In this document: one piece after another, positions 47,308 through 59,160 of the stretch
Layout of the letters: each line of letters starts with the position of its first letter
How positions within the stretch are numbered: position 1 is the stretch's first letter
From: Diogma glabrata
Taxonomy: Eukaryota; Arthropoda; Insecta; Diptera; Cylindrotomidae
NCBI GenBank assembly: GCA_963693315.1
Contig: OY856188.1
Span: 152,235,064 to 152,299,063, forward strand
Direction of reading: 5' to 3'
Length of the DNA: 64,000 nt
Notes under the pieces: generated by a model
Seen by the model: the letters and a program-made list of their open reading frames with translations, nothing else
What the model was told of the DNA's origin: nothing
The model's database searches: none
Position numbers and translations under genes: made by a program

Positions 47308-50300
47308 ATGCCCTACATTGGTGGTATCACAAGTAAAAGAGAAAATAGTAGTCTAGTCCTGGAGGCAACCGTTGGAAGCAAATCGTGCATGTTGACTTTG
47401 GACACAGGTGCTTCAAGATCGATAGTGCGTCCAGATGTGGTTCATGATAGTCAGATCGATATAGCGACGATTCACCCTAAAAACAGCTACGGGTGAAACA
47501 GTTCTAGTTCATGGAGAAAGCGACCAAGAAGTTCACCTTGGAGGAAATTCATTTAGGCACCGCTTTATTGTAGCAGATATAGAAGATGAGTGCATAATTG
47601 GGCTTGACTTCATGAAAGAATACAATTTTATATTAGATCTGGGAAGCCACGTACTGAGATATGGAAACACAGAAATAGTGCTACACGCCACCAACGACAA
47701 TGCTGAGGTCCGTGTTATTAGTGATGTACCAACTGAGATCCCGGCAAAATCTGAGAAGATCATATGGACTAAGCTACTAAATAAAAGTGACCAAAATTCA
47801 CCTGTGATGATTGAGCCAGCTAACAATGACTTCGGGGGAAACATTATGATTGGCCGAACGTTAGTAACAGCCAAAGAAGGGGTAGTTCCAGTGCAACTGA
47901 TTAACTTCTCAAATAAACGAGTGATCATCAATCATGGAGAAGAAATCGCCAAAATGCAGCACCATAAAAGAGATAATCAGCTGTCAAGAAGAGCAAAAGG
48001 TCTTCATGCAGAGAAACAATCCCGCATCAGTAGCAATACTTCAAGATCTTAGTAAAAGAATGAATCCAGCCGAATTCAAAGAAATCAAGAGGATATTAAC
48101 GAAGATGAGCAACGTTTTCTCTACTGGAGATGAAGATGTTGGAAGAACAAACATCGTGCGACATAGGATCAACACTGGAAACGCTCATCCTATCAGACAG
48201 CCTCCTAGAAGACTACCACTAGCTAAACACGAGGAAGTGCAAGGAATGCTGGACAAAACGGAAAGTGATGGAGTCATCAAGCCATCTAAGAGTCCATGGA
48301 GCTCACCGGTGGTGCTAGTTAGGAAAAAAGATGGGTCAGCTCGTTTTTGTGTAGACTATCGAAAGCTGAATGAGGTAACCATTAAGGACAGCTATCCACT
48401 GCCACGAATTGATGACACACTGGATACACTATCAGGGGCCAAATGGTACAGCACATTAGATCTGAAGAGTGGCTACTGGCAAGTTGAAATGCATCCAGAA
48501 GATCGACGAAAGACAGCATTTTCTACTGGCAATGGGTTGTGGGAGTTCAATGTGGTGCCGTTTGGTTTATGCAATGCCCCAGCAACATTTGAACGTCTAA
48601 TGGAATGCGTGTTGCATGGCTTAACCTGGAAGGCCTGCCTCGTTTATCTTGATGACATCATTATAATGGGTCGCAACTTCGAAGAGCATCTAATGAACCT
48701 CGAAGAAGTACTCAGAAGAATAAGTAATGCCAATATGAAGTTGAATCCGGTAAAGTGCAATCTGTTCTACAAAGAAGTGAAGTACCTTGGACACATCATT
48801 ACAGAAAATGGAGTCAGAACCGATCCCGAGAAGGTTGATGCTGTGAAAAATTGGCCAGTACCGAAGAATGTTCATGAGCTACGCAGTTTTCTTGGCCTAT
48901 GCACCTATTATCGTAGATTCGTGGAGAATTTTGCGAATATCGCCAAGAGTCTACATAAATTGACAGAGGCAAATACCAAGTTTCTGTGGACAAACGATTG
49001 TAATCAGGCATTCTGCCGTTTAAAAGAAAAACTATGCAACACCCCTATACTAGCCTATCCAGAATCCGGAAAGATGTTCATTGTGGACACAGACGCAAGC
49101 AATGTAGGAACCGGAGCTGTTTTGTCACAGAAAATTGGAGACGATAACAAAGTGGTGACGTACTTCAGTGAAGTTCTGTCAAAACCGGAACGGAATTACT
49201 GTGTCACGAGGAAGGAGTTGCCAGCTATCATCAAGGCTGTGAAACATTTCCACAAGTATTTGTGTGGACAACCATTCCTGATTCGCACGGACCATGCTGC
49301 TCTAAAATGGTTATTACAATTCAAATTTCCTGAAGGACAAGCAGCAAGATGGATAGAGATCCTGCAGAACTACGACTTCAAAGTTGAACACCGCAAGGGA
49401 AGGATCCATGGTAACGCCGATGCCTTGTCCAGAAGACCCTGTATAGAGGAGTGCAAGTCCTGTAGCAGAACTGAGGGAAATGAGGCAATGAAAGTGAGAC
49501 AAATCAAGTTCCAAACTCCTGAGGATTGGTGCACCGAAGCAATTAAAAGAGAGCAGCTAAAATATCCAGCTATGGCTCCAATATTGAAATGGAAAACCGA
49601 GGGAAGGCGACCGGAGTGGAAAGAGGTAGCACCTTTAAGTACGGAGGTGAAATGCTACTGGGCGCAATGGGACTCACTACTAATGGACAACGGGATACTA
49701 AAAAGAAAATAGGAGTCCGCTGATGGAAAGAAAGTGTTAGAACAACAGGTGTTGCCATCAAGTCGAGTAGAAGAGGTATTGGGAAAGCTGCATGGAAGTA
49801 TTTCTGGAGGACACCTGGGAGTCAATAAAACCCTAGCCAAAGTAAGGGAGAGATTTTATTGGGTAAGGTATCGAACGGACGTGGAGCAATGGTGTCGGCG
49901 ATGCGATACTTGTGCAGCGAGCAAAGGACCAAAAACTAGAACTCGAGATGCAACAGTACAATGTGGGCGCCCCAATGGAGAGAATTGCGATAGACATCGC
50001 GGGGCCATTTCCGGAAACGACAAAAGGTAACAAATACATCATGGTGGTCATTGATTACTTTACAAAATGGCCGGAAGCGTATGTGATACCGAACCAGGAG
50101 GCAGTTACGGTCGCTGAAACGTTAGTCAACGAATGGGTTTGCAGATATGGAACACCGCTCGAGTTGCATACGGACCAGGGAAGGAATTTCGAATCTCAAC
50201 TTATGGAAGAGCTGTGCAGAACACTCGATATTAGAAAAACACGAACTACACCTATGAACCCACAATCGGATGGCATGGTAGAACGATTCAACCGAACCAT

Positions 50301-50859
50301 GGAAGAACATTTGTCGAAGGTAGTGGAAGCCAACCAAAGAAATTGGGATAAGGATCTTCCGTTATTCTTGATGGCCTATCGTAGCGCAGTGCACGATACG
50401 ACATGTGAAACGCCAGCGAATATCATGTTCGGGAGAGAACTACATCTTCCTAGTGACATTGAGTTCGGCATCCCTGGAGGTCTGGTATCTACGAAAACAG
50501 ATTATGTGGGGCAACTAAGGGAGAAGATGAATAAAATCCATCAACAGGTTCGAGACCACATTAAGATTGCCAGTGACAAAATGAAAACCAGGTACGACAT
50601 AAATGCAAATAGTGGCGGTTTTCAAGAAGGAGACTTGGTATGGTTATATAACCCCAGGAGAACTAAGGGAAGATCACCCAAGCTGCAGCCAGATTGGGAA
50701 GGTCCATATAAAATAATCAAACGAATTAATGATTTTATCTACCGCATCCAAAAGGGACCCCGTACCAAGATGAAAGTGATACATCTGCAAAGGTTGGCAC
50801 CGTACCAAGGTAACAGTACCAATGCGATAGCTGATATTGTTCGGAACGAACAAAACTAA
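47308..50859 (+). pseudogene. Pol of the second Gypsy element (broken)
   Basis: Protease at 47308-47496 (MLTLDTGASRSIV), with a shift after it. A linker at 47612-48052 overlaps, in another frame, the long frame 47934-49712: reverse transcriptase (RFCVDYRKLNEVTI, STLDLKSGYWQVE, VVPFGLCNAPATF, active site VYLDDIIIMG) and RNase H (FIVDTDASNVGTG, RKELPAIIKAVKHF, RTDHAALKWLL, HGNADALSRRP). A stop at 49710-49712 and a shift near 49950 break the integrase (HLGVNKT, CRRCDTC; then IDIAGPFPE, HTDQGRNFES, DGMVERFNRT for Asp-Asp-Glu). A GPY/F-type module (DWEGPYKIIK) ends the frame 11 bp before the 3' LTR. Confidence 0.9.
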
Positions 50860-50870
50860 ATGGAGGGCAA

Positions 50871-51436
50871 TGTAATAAACTTCGTCCAGAATGGGTTAAT
50901 TTAATTTCCTCATAAATAACCAATACATTCTGCTTTCCACATTCAGACCATGGCAAAGATGAATTAAAAGTAAACTCCTTTTAACTAATACAATTTGCAT
51001 AAATTAATGTAAATTAAATTTGTTATACAAATGTTTACATTAATGAAAGTAGGTGTGGCCTATTCTTAATGTACGTAATATTGATTTCTAGAAACTACAG
51101 TGAGTACCAGAAGATTCTGCTTATTTGTTTTTGAATATAAATAAGCGAACAAAATATCAGATAATCAGTTTTACTTTTGCAATTAAAAGTGTTTATAAAT
51201 ATTCGCAAGTATAAGGAATAATCGGTGGTACTTGAGCCTGGGTACTAATAGTGAAAGAATTTGAAATTAGTGGAATAGTAAATACAGATTTTACGATTCC
51301 GAATATTATTGATTCAAATTGTGGAAAAGCGGTGAAGTTTATGGTACATAAATTGGAGACCCTGGAATTTATTGTTATTAAAATCGGAAGTTGCTGTAAC
51401 TGGTTGATAAATAAAGTTTGAGATTTTGTTAAATGT
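50871..51436 (+). repeat. 3' LTR of the second Gypsy element (shortened)
   Basis: It starts TGTAATAAAC after a TGGAGGGCAA purine tract. It matches the 5' LTR to TTTTGTTAA, then diverges; the segment corresponding to about 45833-45897 is missing. Confidence 0.8.
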
Positions 51437-51640
51437 TACCATTTTCTGATTGTGTTTGGTTCTGCGGATATACCGGTTCATTGAAGTGTTGCTGTTCTTG
51501 TTTATTAAATGGCTCTGCCAAGTTGTTTCTAGTTCTGATATTTATTTAGAATTTATGGTGATTTTAATGGTTTTTTGTTTCTTTACTTGTCTATGTAAAT
51601 AACAAATTGCCCTTGTAATTAAAGATGACAAACATATGAT
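51437..51640 (+). other. Intron sequence between two Gypsy elements
   Basis: No gene. The last four bases, TGAT (51637-51640), are the target duplication of the following element. Confidence 0.6.
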
Positions 51641-51846
51641 TGTAGGATCAAAACTGGCAACAGTGCAAAATACACTACAATAAAATACATAAATGATGCG
51701 ACTAAAAAGAAGGCAGTCGAGATAAAAGTGTTGTAGTCGATAGTCGTGTTGTGTTTATTTTAAAAAGAATAAAAAGTGAAATTCTAACTAATAACAAAAT
51801 CAATTGTTTTTTTAATTTAAATAAAAGCCTTACTATTAATCTAACA
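51641..51846 (+). repeat. 5' LTR of the young Gypsy element
   Basis: TGTAGGATCA..TCTAACA, 206 bp, with TTTAAATAAAAGCC near its end (AATAAA-type polyadenylation signal). Confidence 0.95.
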
Positions 51847-51851
51847 AATTT

Positions 51852-51870
51852 TGGGGGCTCAACCTTGGGA
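51852..51870 (+). promoter_or_regulatory. Primer-binding site of the young Gypsy element
   Basis: TGGGGGCTCAACC begins five bases after the LTR. The first nine bases equal the tRNA-Pro-type primer site known from other retroelements; the rest differs. Confidence 0.5.
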
Positions 51871-52503
51871 TATATATAAGGCCACCACCAAATAACCAAA
51901 TTAAATTACAAAAATATTATTTCAACAAAAATAATAAAATTGATTTTGGTGCGTAGTATTAATTTAAAACAACAACAAAAAAAAGACGAACATATAAAGG
52001 TCGTGTTTATGTTGAAAGAAAATCTTCGTTGTCGTGCTCGTGCAAAATTAACAAAGTTTTTATTTATGTTCATTAAAGCATAAATTCTAACAAGACAACA
52101 CTGTGTTTTTAAAATAATTGCCGTAAGTAAAGCTGTATGTAGTTGTGTGAGAACGATAAAATTATTATTTAGAAGGAAAAAAAAAACAGAAAGGAATTTT
52201 GTTCATTAAAACATAAATTCGAAAGAGACAGAAATTTTTAAATTTTTCAAGTGAAAATAATAAAATGAAATAGAATAAACAATATTTTTTTAGTTTTAGC
52301 AGAGACACACATAGTGGTGAAATATTTTATTTGACAGCTGAAAGTTCTAAACATTTGATAGGTTTTAGTTTGTTGTAATTAAAAACGAAAACTTTATTGT
52401 TTTTAATTAACATTGTATTGGTTTTTTAAAATATCTACTACTGAAATCTAGTGAAAACAATATAGTAATATAAACGTGTTATTAATAAAAAAAAAAATTG
52501 AAA

Positions 52504-55500
52504 ATGGAAAATTTAAAGTTAGCTGAAATTAACAATATGAAATATAGTGAATTGCAAACGTTAGCTAAATCCAATAATATTAAGGCCAGTGATGATAAAA
52601 CAAAACTTTTAAAACGTATTACGCAGATCCTGAAAGTCAATAATACAAATAGTTTAATAAGTGATGATAATGGTAATGCAACTATCCAAGAAAATAAAGA
52701 TACGGATAACAATAATTCAACGATGCTTCCGAATTCAGAGAGGCAATGTCATTCTAAATTTATGGCATCAGACAGTTCAGGTGAATCAGCAGATGAAGAT
52801 GAAAGATGTAAAACATACTCAAAAAATATTTTAACATTTCGAGATGTTGAAGAATCTTTTGAAGTGTATTCTGGTGATGACGGCAAATGCATAAAAAAGT
52901 GGTTCAATTGCTTAGAAGAAACTAGTGATATGCTAGGGTGGAATGAGTTGCAAAAATTTATTTATGTGAAAAGATTGTTAAGAGGAACTGCAAAACAGTT
53001 TTCTCAATTTGAAAAAAGCTGTACGACGTATAAAAAATTAAAAAAAATACTTATTGAGGAATTTAATCTGTCAATAAACAGTGCACAAATTCATTTAAAG
53101 TTGTCAAGTAAGAAAAAATCAAAAAATGAATCATACAAACAGTATTTATATGACATGATGGAACTGGGTAGTCAGATAGACCTAGATCAAGAATCATTAA
53201 TTGAATATTTGATAAGAGGAATTGTTGATTCGGAGGTCAATAAAATGATTCTATATGGAAGTTCTAACATAAAGGAATTTAAACAAAAATTGTCACAGTA
53301 TGAAAAAATGAAAGAGCATATGAAGGAAGATGCTGATAATTTAAGGCGACGCGAATCTGTCAATAAACCGTTTCGGTCAATACGGTTATCAGATGCTTCA
53401 AAAAATTGCTACAATTGTGGGAAGGCAGATCATTTTAGCAAAAACTGCCCAGATAAAGAAAAAGGAAGGCGTTGCTATACATGTAGTGAATATGGACACA
53501 TTTCAACGAATTGTCCAAACAATTTTAGGGCAGATGCGAAAAAGAAAAATATAAGTTTTATGTCATCAAAAATGATAAAAAATATAATTCTAAATTTTAA
53601 TGGTGAGCAAAAAAGTATTGCAGCATTAATTGATACTGGAAGTGACATAACCGTCGTTTGTTCCGATGTTTTTGAGTCGTTTGCCGAACATACATTAAAA
53701 CCGACATCAATCGTTGTGAACGGTTTTGGTCAAGCCGAGGCAAATACGATTGGAACATTTGAAGCAAACATCCAAATTGATGACGAAAGTTTTGGTGTGT
53801 GTTGTCATGTTGTACCTTCTGGAAGCATGCCAGTAAAAATGATTATTGGGATGGACCTGCTAAACAAAGCAGAAGTTCATATAACTGCAGATAGTGTCAA
53901 AATAAAAAATATTAAAACTATAGATAACAAGATTAATGATGTTAAGGAAATTATAGTTGAAGAACTTCAAGACAACGATAATATAAATTGTGATGTAATG
54001 CAAAGTTTTATGATGATTTCAATTGAAAGTGATGATGGTAATTTAAATTTACAGCACATTCAAGACAATGCGGTAAAATTAGAATTGAAAAATTTAATCA
54101 TGAATTATACACCAACAAAAAATAAAGAATCCCCAATAACGATGAAGATTATTTTGAAAGATGAAGAACCAGTTCATCATAGACCAAGAAAGATATCAGT
54201 GGTAGATGAAGAAATTGTGAACAAGCAGATTGAAGAGTGGTTGAATGAAAAAATTATTAAACCAAGCACATCAGAATATTCAAGTGCGGTAGTTTTAGTA
54301 AATAAAAAAGATGGAAATAAAAGGTTATGTGTGGACTACCGTAAGTTGAATAGTAAGATCATAAAAGATCGATATCCGCTGCCACTTATTGAACATCAAT
54401 TGAATAAGTTACAAGGTGTCAAATATTTTAGTACGATTGATTTAGTCAATGGATTTTTTCATGCCAAAATAGAAAGTGAAAGTACAAAATATACTTCGTT
54501 TGTAACACATGAAGGGCAGTATGAATTTCTTAAAGTCCCGTTTGGACTTTGTAATTCACCTTCCGTGTTCCAAAGATACATTGATTACGTATTTCAAAAA
54601 TTATTAAAAGATGGAATGGTTTTAATATACCTGGATGATGTTGTAATTTTAGCTCACGATATGGTAGATGCTATCGAAAATTTAAAGCTAGTTTTGAAGG
54701 TAGCTGCAGAAAACGGCTTACGAATAAATTGGAAAAAATGTCAATTTTTACAAACAAGTATTGAATACTTGGGTCATATAGTTGAAAATGGTACAATTAG
54801 GCCATCGCCGTCAAAAATTAAGGCAGTTAAAAATTATCCGATGCCTACGACAGTAAAGGAACTTCATAGTTTTTTGGGATTAGCTAGCTATTTAAGAAAA
54901 TTTATAGCTAATTTTGCTGTGATAGCGAAACCTCTGACGGATCTGGTAAAGAAAGATGTAATATTTAATTTTGATGTAGATCAAAAAATAAAATTTTGCA
55001 AACTACGAGAAATTTTGTCCAAGGAGCCAGTTTTAAAGTTGTTCCGATACAACGCGTATACCGAATTACATACGGATGCTAGCATGCATGGTTATGGCGC
55101 AATTTTATTTCAAAAAAGTAATGATGATGACCAACTACACCCAGTTAATTATATGAGTAGAAAAACAACACCAGCAGAGAGCAAGTATCATTCGTACGAG
55201 CTGGAAGTTTTAGCTGTTATTGAAGCGCTTAAGAAATATAGAGTGTTTTTAATTGGTCAAAGGTTCAAAATTATTACAGATTGTTCGGCTTTCGCAATGA
55301 CGATGTGGAAGAGAGATTTGGTGACACGAGTGGCTAGATGGGCATTGTTGTTAGAGGAGTTTGATTATGAAATTGAACATCGCCCAGGTAATAGAATGCG
55401 TCATGTGGATGCTCTGAGTCGAAACCCGATCATCTTGTTAATTGAGAATAATTTAAGAGAGAGAATTAAATCGGCACAAGGTAGAGATGAAAAATTGAGA

Positions 55501-56739
55501 ATTATTGTTCAGTTACTACAAAGTGCACCAAATTTTGAAGATTATGTTTTAGAGAGTAATATTTTATATAAAGATGTTGATGGTACCAAATTGATTGTAA
55601 TTCCAGATATTATGGAAGCTGAAATTATTAGAAAGGCGCATGATGTTGGCCATTTCGGTATTCAAAAAACAAAAGAGATAATTATGAGAGAATTTTGGAT
55701 ATCACATATACCCGAAAAAATATCTAAATGTGTTGGAACATGTGTGCAATGTATTTTGGCTGATCGAAAAAGAGGGAAACAAGAGGGTTTTCTAAATCCT
55801 ATTCCAAAAGGTGATTTGCCACTGCAAACGTTTCACATTGATCATTTTGGACCTATGCCATCCACGAATAAAAATTATAATTACATACTAGTTGTTATTG
55901 ATGCTTTTTGTAAATTTGTGTGGCTTTTCCCAACAAAGTCGACAACACCGGAAGAAACTTTACAAAAAATTATGATCATTCGAGATGTTTTTGGAAATCC
56001 AGAACGATTCATCACGGATCGCGGAACTGCGTTCACTTCTGATAAATTTCAACAATACTGTAAGGAAGAGAATATTCAACATTATGTAATTGCAACTGGA
56101 GTACCTAGAGGAAATTGGCAGGTTGAAAAAATAAATAGTATTATTATACCTGTTTTAACGAAGTTGTCGCTAGATAATCCAGAGAAGTGGTACCAACATG
56201 TATGAAAAGTTCAGCAATATATTAACTATACTTTTCAAAGAAGTCATAAATACACTCCATTTGAGGTTTTATTTGGAACCAAAATGAAATTTAAAGAAGA
56301 TCTGAGAGTTAAAGATATGATTGAAGAAGAAATTTTGTCAAGCTTTCAAGAGCAAAGATGTGAAATTAGAGAATCAGCTGTTCGAAATATTGAGAAAATT
56401 CAAGAAGAAAACCGTAAGACTTACAACAAGAAACAAAAACCAGCCCGAAAATATAAGTCAGGAGATTTAGTCGCAATTAGGCGAACACAGTTTGGTGGTG
56501 GCATGAAATTAAGAGCAAAATTTTTAGGGCCATACAAAATCATTAAAGTGAATAATCACGATAGGTATGAAGTTGAGAGATGCGGTGATGCAACCGGCAG
56601 TCAAAAAACAGTCGCATCAGTAGATAACATGAAACCTTGGGTTGGCATTACGTTTGGAAGTATATCCGAGGCGGATATTTGTAAGGATGGCCGAGTTGTA
56701 GGATCAAAACTGGCAACAGTGCAAAATACACTACAATAA
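52504..56739 (+). pseudogene. Gag-pol of the young Gypsy element, one stop
   Basis: The frame starts at ATG 52504 after a 0.66-kb leader. In order: SAP-like motif (MKYSELQTLAKSNNIK, residues about 13-45), capsid-like helices (FEVYSGDDGKCIKKWF), two zinc knuckles (CYNCGKADHFSKNC and CYTCSEYGHISTNC), protease (ALIDTGSDITVV), reverse transcriptase (LCVDYRKLNSKII, STIDLVNGFFHAK, VPFGLCNSPSVFQ, IYLDDVVILA), RNase H (ELHTDASMHGYGA, SYELEVLAVIEAL, HVDALSRNP), integrase (HFGIQKTK, CVQCILADR; HIDHFGPMP, ITDRGTAFTS, WQVEKINS). TGA at 56203-56205 interrupts the integrase after its last catalytic residue; the same frame then continues through a GPY/F-like module (LGPYKIIK) to a stop inside the 3' LTR at 56737-56739. 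Gag and pol are fused without a frameshift. Confidence 0.92.
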
Positions 56740-56902
56740 AATACATAAATGATGCGACTAAAAAGAAGGCAGTCGAGATAAAAGTGTTGTAGTCGATAGT
56801 CGTGTTGTGTTTATTTTAAAAAGAATAAAAAGTGAAATTCTAACTAATAACAAAATCAATTGTTTTTTTAATTTAAATAAAAGCCTTACTATTAATCTAA
56901 CA
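56697..56902 (+). repeat. 3' LTR of the young Gypsy element
   Basis: Identical to 51641-51846 as far as I can compare. It contains the end of the gag-pol frame. Confidence 0.95.
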
Positions 56903-56969
56903 TGATTAATATGCAAATCAGCACTTCTGTAATTGTCTGACCATAAACCAATTTTATATTTTATTTCAG

Positions 56970-57529
56970 AGTAAAACGTATGACTCCGTTACAGAAAAAT
57001 ATCTTGATTTTAGTTTTGAAAAAACTAATTCTGCATATATGTTATTCTATGAAAGGCGAAACATCCTCTCTGAAAATGATTCTGGCTCACGCTCAATAGT
57101 CGAAAGTTTACATAGTGTCACTCTTCAAACAAACCAGATTGAACCTACGCCTAGTTGTTCAAATGCAAAGCAACATCCACAAAATTCGTCAAATTGGGAA
57201 AACCTACAAACAAAACATATAGAGGCTAGCATTAATTGTGATCAGATAATAACTGAGGACAAAATATTTTCCAATACAATTGAGACTGAAGTAGCCAAAA
57301 ATAATGAATTATCGAGTAAGAATAGTAATTTAAGTATTAGTATAAATTGTGATATAGATGTTAAGTTAAATAACAGTAAAAGTAACGTAGCGTATAGTTT
57401 ATCACCCTCATCAAAAACCGAACCAGCAACCACCTGCTTTATTTTAAACAAAGAATTGGAAGATTGGATTTGGCAAGATAACCGCAATTTTCTTCAGGAC
57501 AAAAATATATTTGAGCATACTTATTTTAG
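56970..57529 (+). CDS. puf: USP34-type deubiquitinase, exon closing the catalytic domain
   Basis: The acceptor TTATTTCAG ends at 56969 and the exon opens in phase 0 with SKTYDSVTEKYLDFSFEKT and SAYMLFYERR, the last strand block of the USP catalytic domain. A low-complexity Ser/Asn-rich linker of about 110 residues follows, then LEDWIWQDNRNFLQDKNIFE, again conserved in USP34. It ends at TTTAG/GTATAT in phase 2. Phase and sequence continue perfectly from the exon ending at 32378, which is the main evidence that both belong to one gene across 24.6 kb. No methionine near the beginning should be taken as a start. Confidence 0.9.
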
Positions 57530-57593
57530 GTATATTTCGTTTTGTTGTATTTCATTATTTAATGTATTAAATATTTTATTTATTTATTTTTAG

Positions 57594-57717
57594 TTTCATG
57601 TGGCAAATTTGCAGTCATATTCCGCAGACGCTTTTGGTACAACCAGATATTACATGTATAGCAGCCCAACTATCGGTTTCGTTTTTCATTGAAACTTTTA
57701 TACACGCTAAAGAAAAG
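57594..57717 (+). CDS. puf: USP34-type deubiquitinase, following exon
   Basis: After a 64-bp intron the exon completes a Ser codon and reads FMWQICSHIPQTLL to LSVSFFIETFIHAKEK, ending at AAG/GTTAAT in phase 0. FMWQ-C and FxxETFIH-KEK are conserved in USP34 at this point. The remaining exons must be right of the window: I found no further matching segment in 57718-64000. The short exon is supported by both splice signals and phases. Confidence 0.88.
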
Positions 57718-58693
57718 GTTAATATATTGAATTTAATGTTTTGTATAATGTGAAAGTTTTATAGGAAAGTCAGTTAAACAGATTGGCTAACAATTGTATT
57801 CTAGATCTAGTTAAAAAAGCAACGTTTTTTTTGTATAATGTTTTGTGTAGTAGGAAGTACAATGTACTACCTTCATAAAAACCTTTTAAAACCAAGGTCA
57901 CACAACATGCGATCGAAGGATGTTGATGGATGCAATTTTTTTTGTTCTTTTATATTTTTTGATAAAGAATGGTAAACTAAACAATAAATCGTATTATATC
58001 TAAAACATGACATAGGCCAATATTTCATGATAGGATAGAGAAAATAAAATAAAACGTAAATCAAATTATTTTAAAAATTTTGCGTGAACATATTCGTTGA
58101 TCACGAGGCGCATTGTCTTCTTCAATGATTAAATCCCAGATATAGTATGAAGCTCGTTTCTTTGAGCAAGCAATAGCGTGCCATCATCAACGAATATTCC
58201 ACAGTTAAGATTGAGGGTGCTACCGTTGGCTGAATACAGTCCATACGCCAGCACCCCTAAGATTTCAATATTTAGTTCAATCTTAAAACCCTAAGTATTA
58301 CAATCTAGTGGCAAAATCTTCTCTCCTTTTTTGGAATTTGTTGACTTTCTAATAAATATTCTAAACAAGAAAAAAATGTCTATGTTTTCCGTCACAACCG
58401 AAACTACTGCAACAATTTAAAAAGTTTTTCGTTTCTAAAAATTGTTTTCGTGAATAGTAAGAACCGAAGGGACGATAAGTTCGATAACTGTACCGGAAGT
58501 GTGCCAACAAAAATGTTCATCCTTTTTTGCTCTTCTACTAATGGGTACAGTTACAAATGTCAGCGTGTTGCAGATTAAATATCGTTTTATCCAAATAAAA
58601 TAAATAACATTTAAAAAGATGCATTTACGCTAAATGGAGAGGTGTTCTAAGAAGTTTTTGAACTAATGGGAACAATAGTTTGATTAACACTGC
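57718..58693 (+). other. USP34 intron with diverged LINE 5' region copy
   Basis: No exon seen. About 57930-58260 resembles 33530-33860 (GGCCAATATTTCATGATA.., GGGTGCTACCGTTGGCTGA.., CGCCAGCACCC), a third, much older copy of the LINE 5' region. Confidence 0.5.
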
Positions 58694-59160
58694 CCTGCAA
58701 AAGTTATTGGCCACCCTAAGTTGTTGCATTTTGGTGTAATAAATAAGGGAGCTTTTTTTAAAAACTAATTAGTTGAAATTCATTATTTTACTAGTATTTA
58801 AGTACCAAAAGAGTTTTTTTTATAATTCAAACACATTTTATAATTCAAACACATCACGGCCATTTTATTTAATAATTTTTCCATCGTTGATGGACTCGAG
58901 TCGAGTTTTATTCTATGGTTAAGTGTGTTTAGGATCGTTATCTTGTTAAAAAACAAAACCCTTAACTGATAATTCGAAGGCCAGATGGAATTGATTTCGT
59001 TATAAAATCTTATGATATAGCACCTTGATGTTGCACCCTGAATTTTCTTATTTTTGATCTACGAGTGTAACAATCTTCAGCAATTTCTCTAGTATCTAGA
59101 ACATTTCTTGACCGTCAATTGGACTGTTGAGACTGCCTTTATATAGACTTTAAAATAAAA
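58694..59160 (-). mobile_element. Tc1/mariner transposase relic
   Basis: The minus strand encodes QDNDPKHT at 58922-58945, the diagnostic block with the second catalytic Asp of Tc1-like transposases, preceded by KGFVF one base out of frame. The rest is degraded: the expected WP-SPDLNPIE block is not found. The left tip CCTGCAAAAGTTATTGGCC resembles a Tc1-like terminus. The matching right tip was not identified. Confidence 0.6.

Larger units (their letters stand above)
45264..51436 (+). mobile_element. Full-length but decayed Ty3/Gypsy element
   Basis: About 6.2 kb with LTRs at 45264-45897 and 50871-51436 that share about 97% identity by eye. A primer site, gag with SAP-like start and zinc knuckle, protease, reverse transcriptase, RNase H and integrase are all present in order. 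At least five frame breaks or stops make it inactive. The 3' LTR lacks roughly the last 65 bp present in the 5' LTR. A target duplication could not be confirmed. It lies in sense orientation in the USP34 intron. Confidence 0.9.
51641..56902 (+). mobile_element. Young Ty3/Gypsy element with single nonsense codon
   Basis: A 5262-bp element. The two 206-bp LTRs (51641-51846, 56697-56902) look identical base for base. The 4-bp duplication TGAT is perfect (51637-51640, 56903-56906). A single gag-pol frame runs from 52504 into the 3' LTR, interrupted once by TGA at 56203-56205. It lies in gene orientation and ends 67 bp before the acceptor of the next USP34 exon. Identical LTRs mean very recent insertion. 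Confidence 0.95.
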
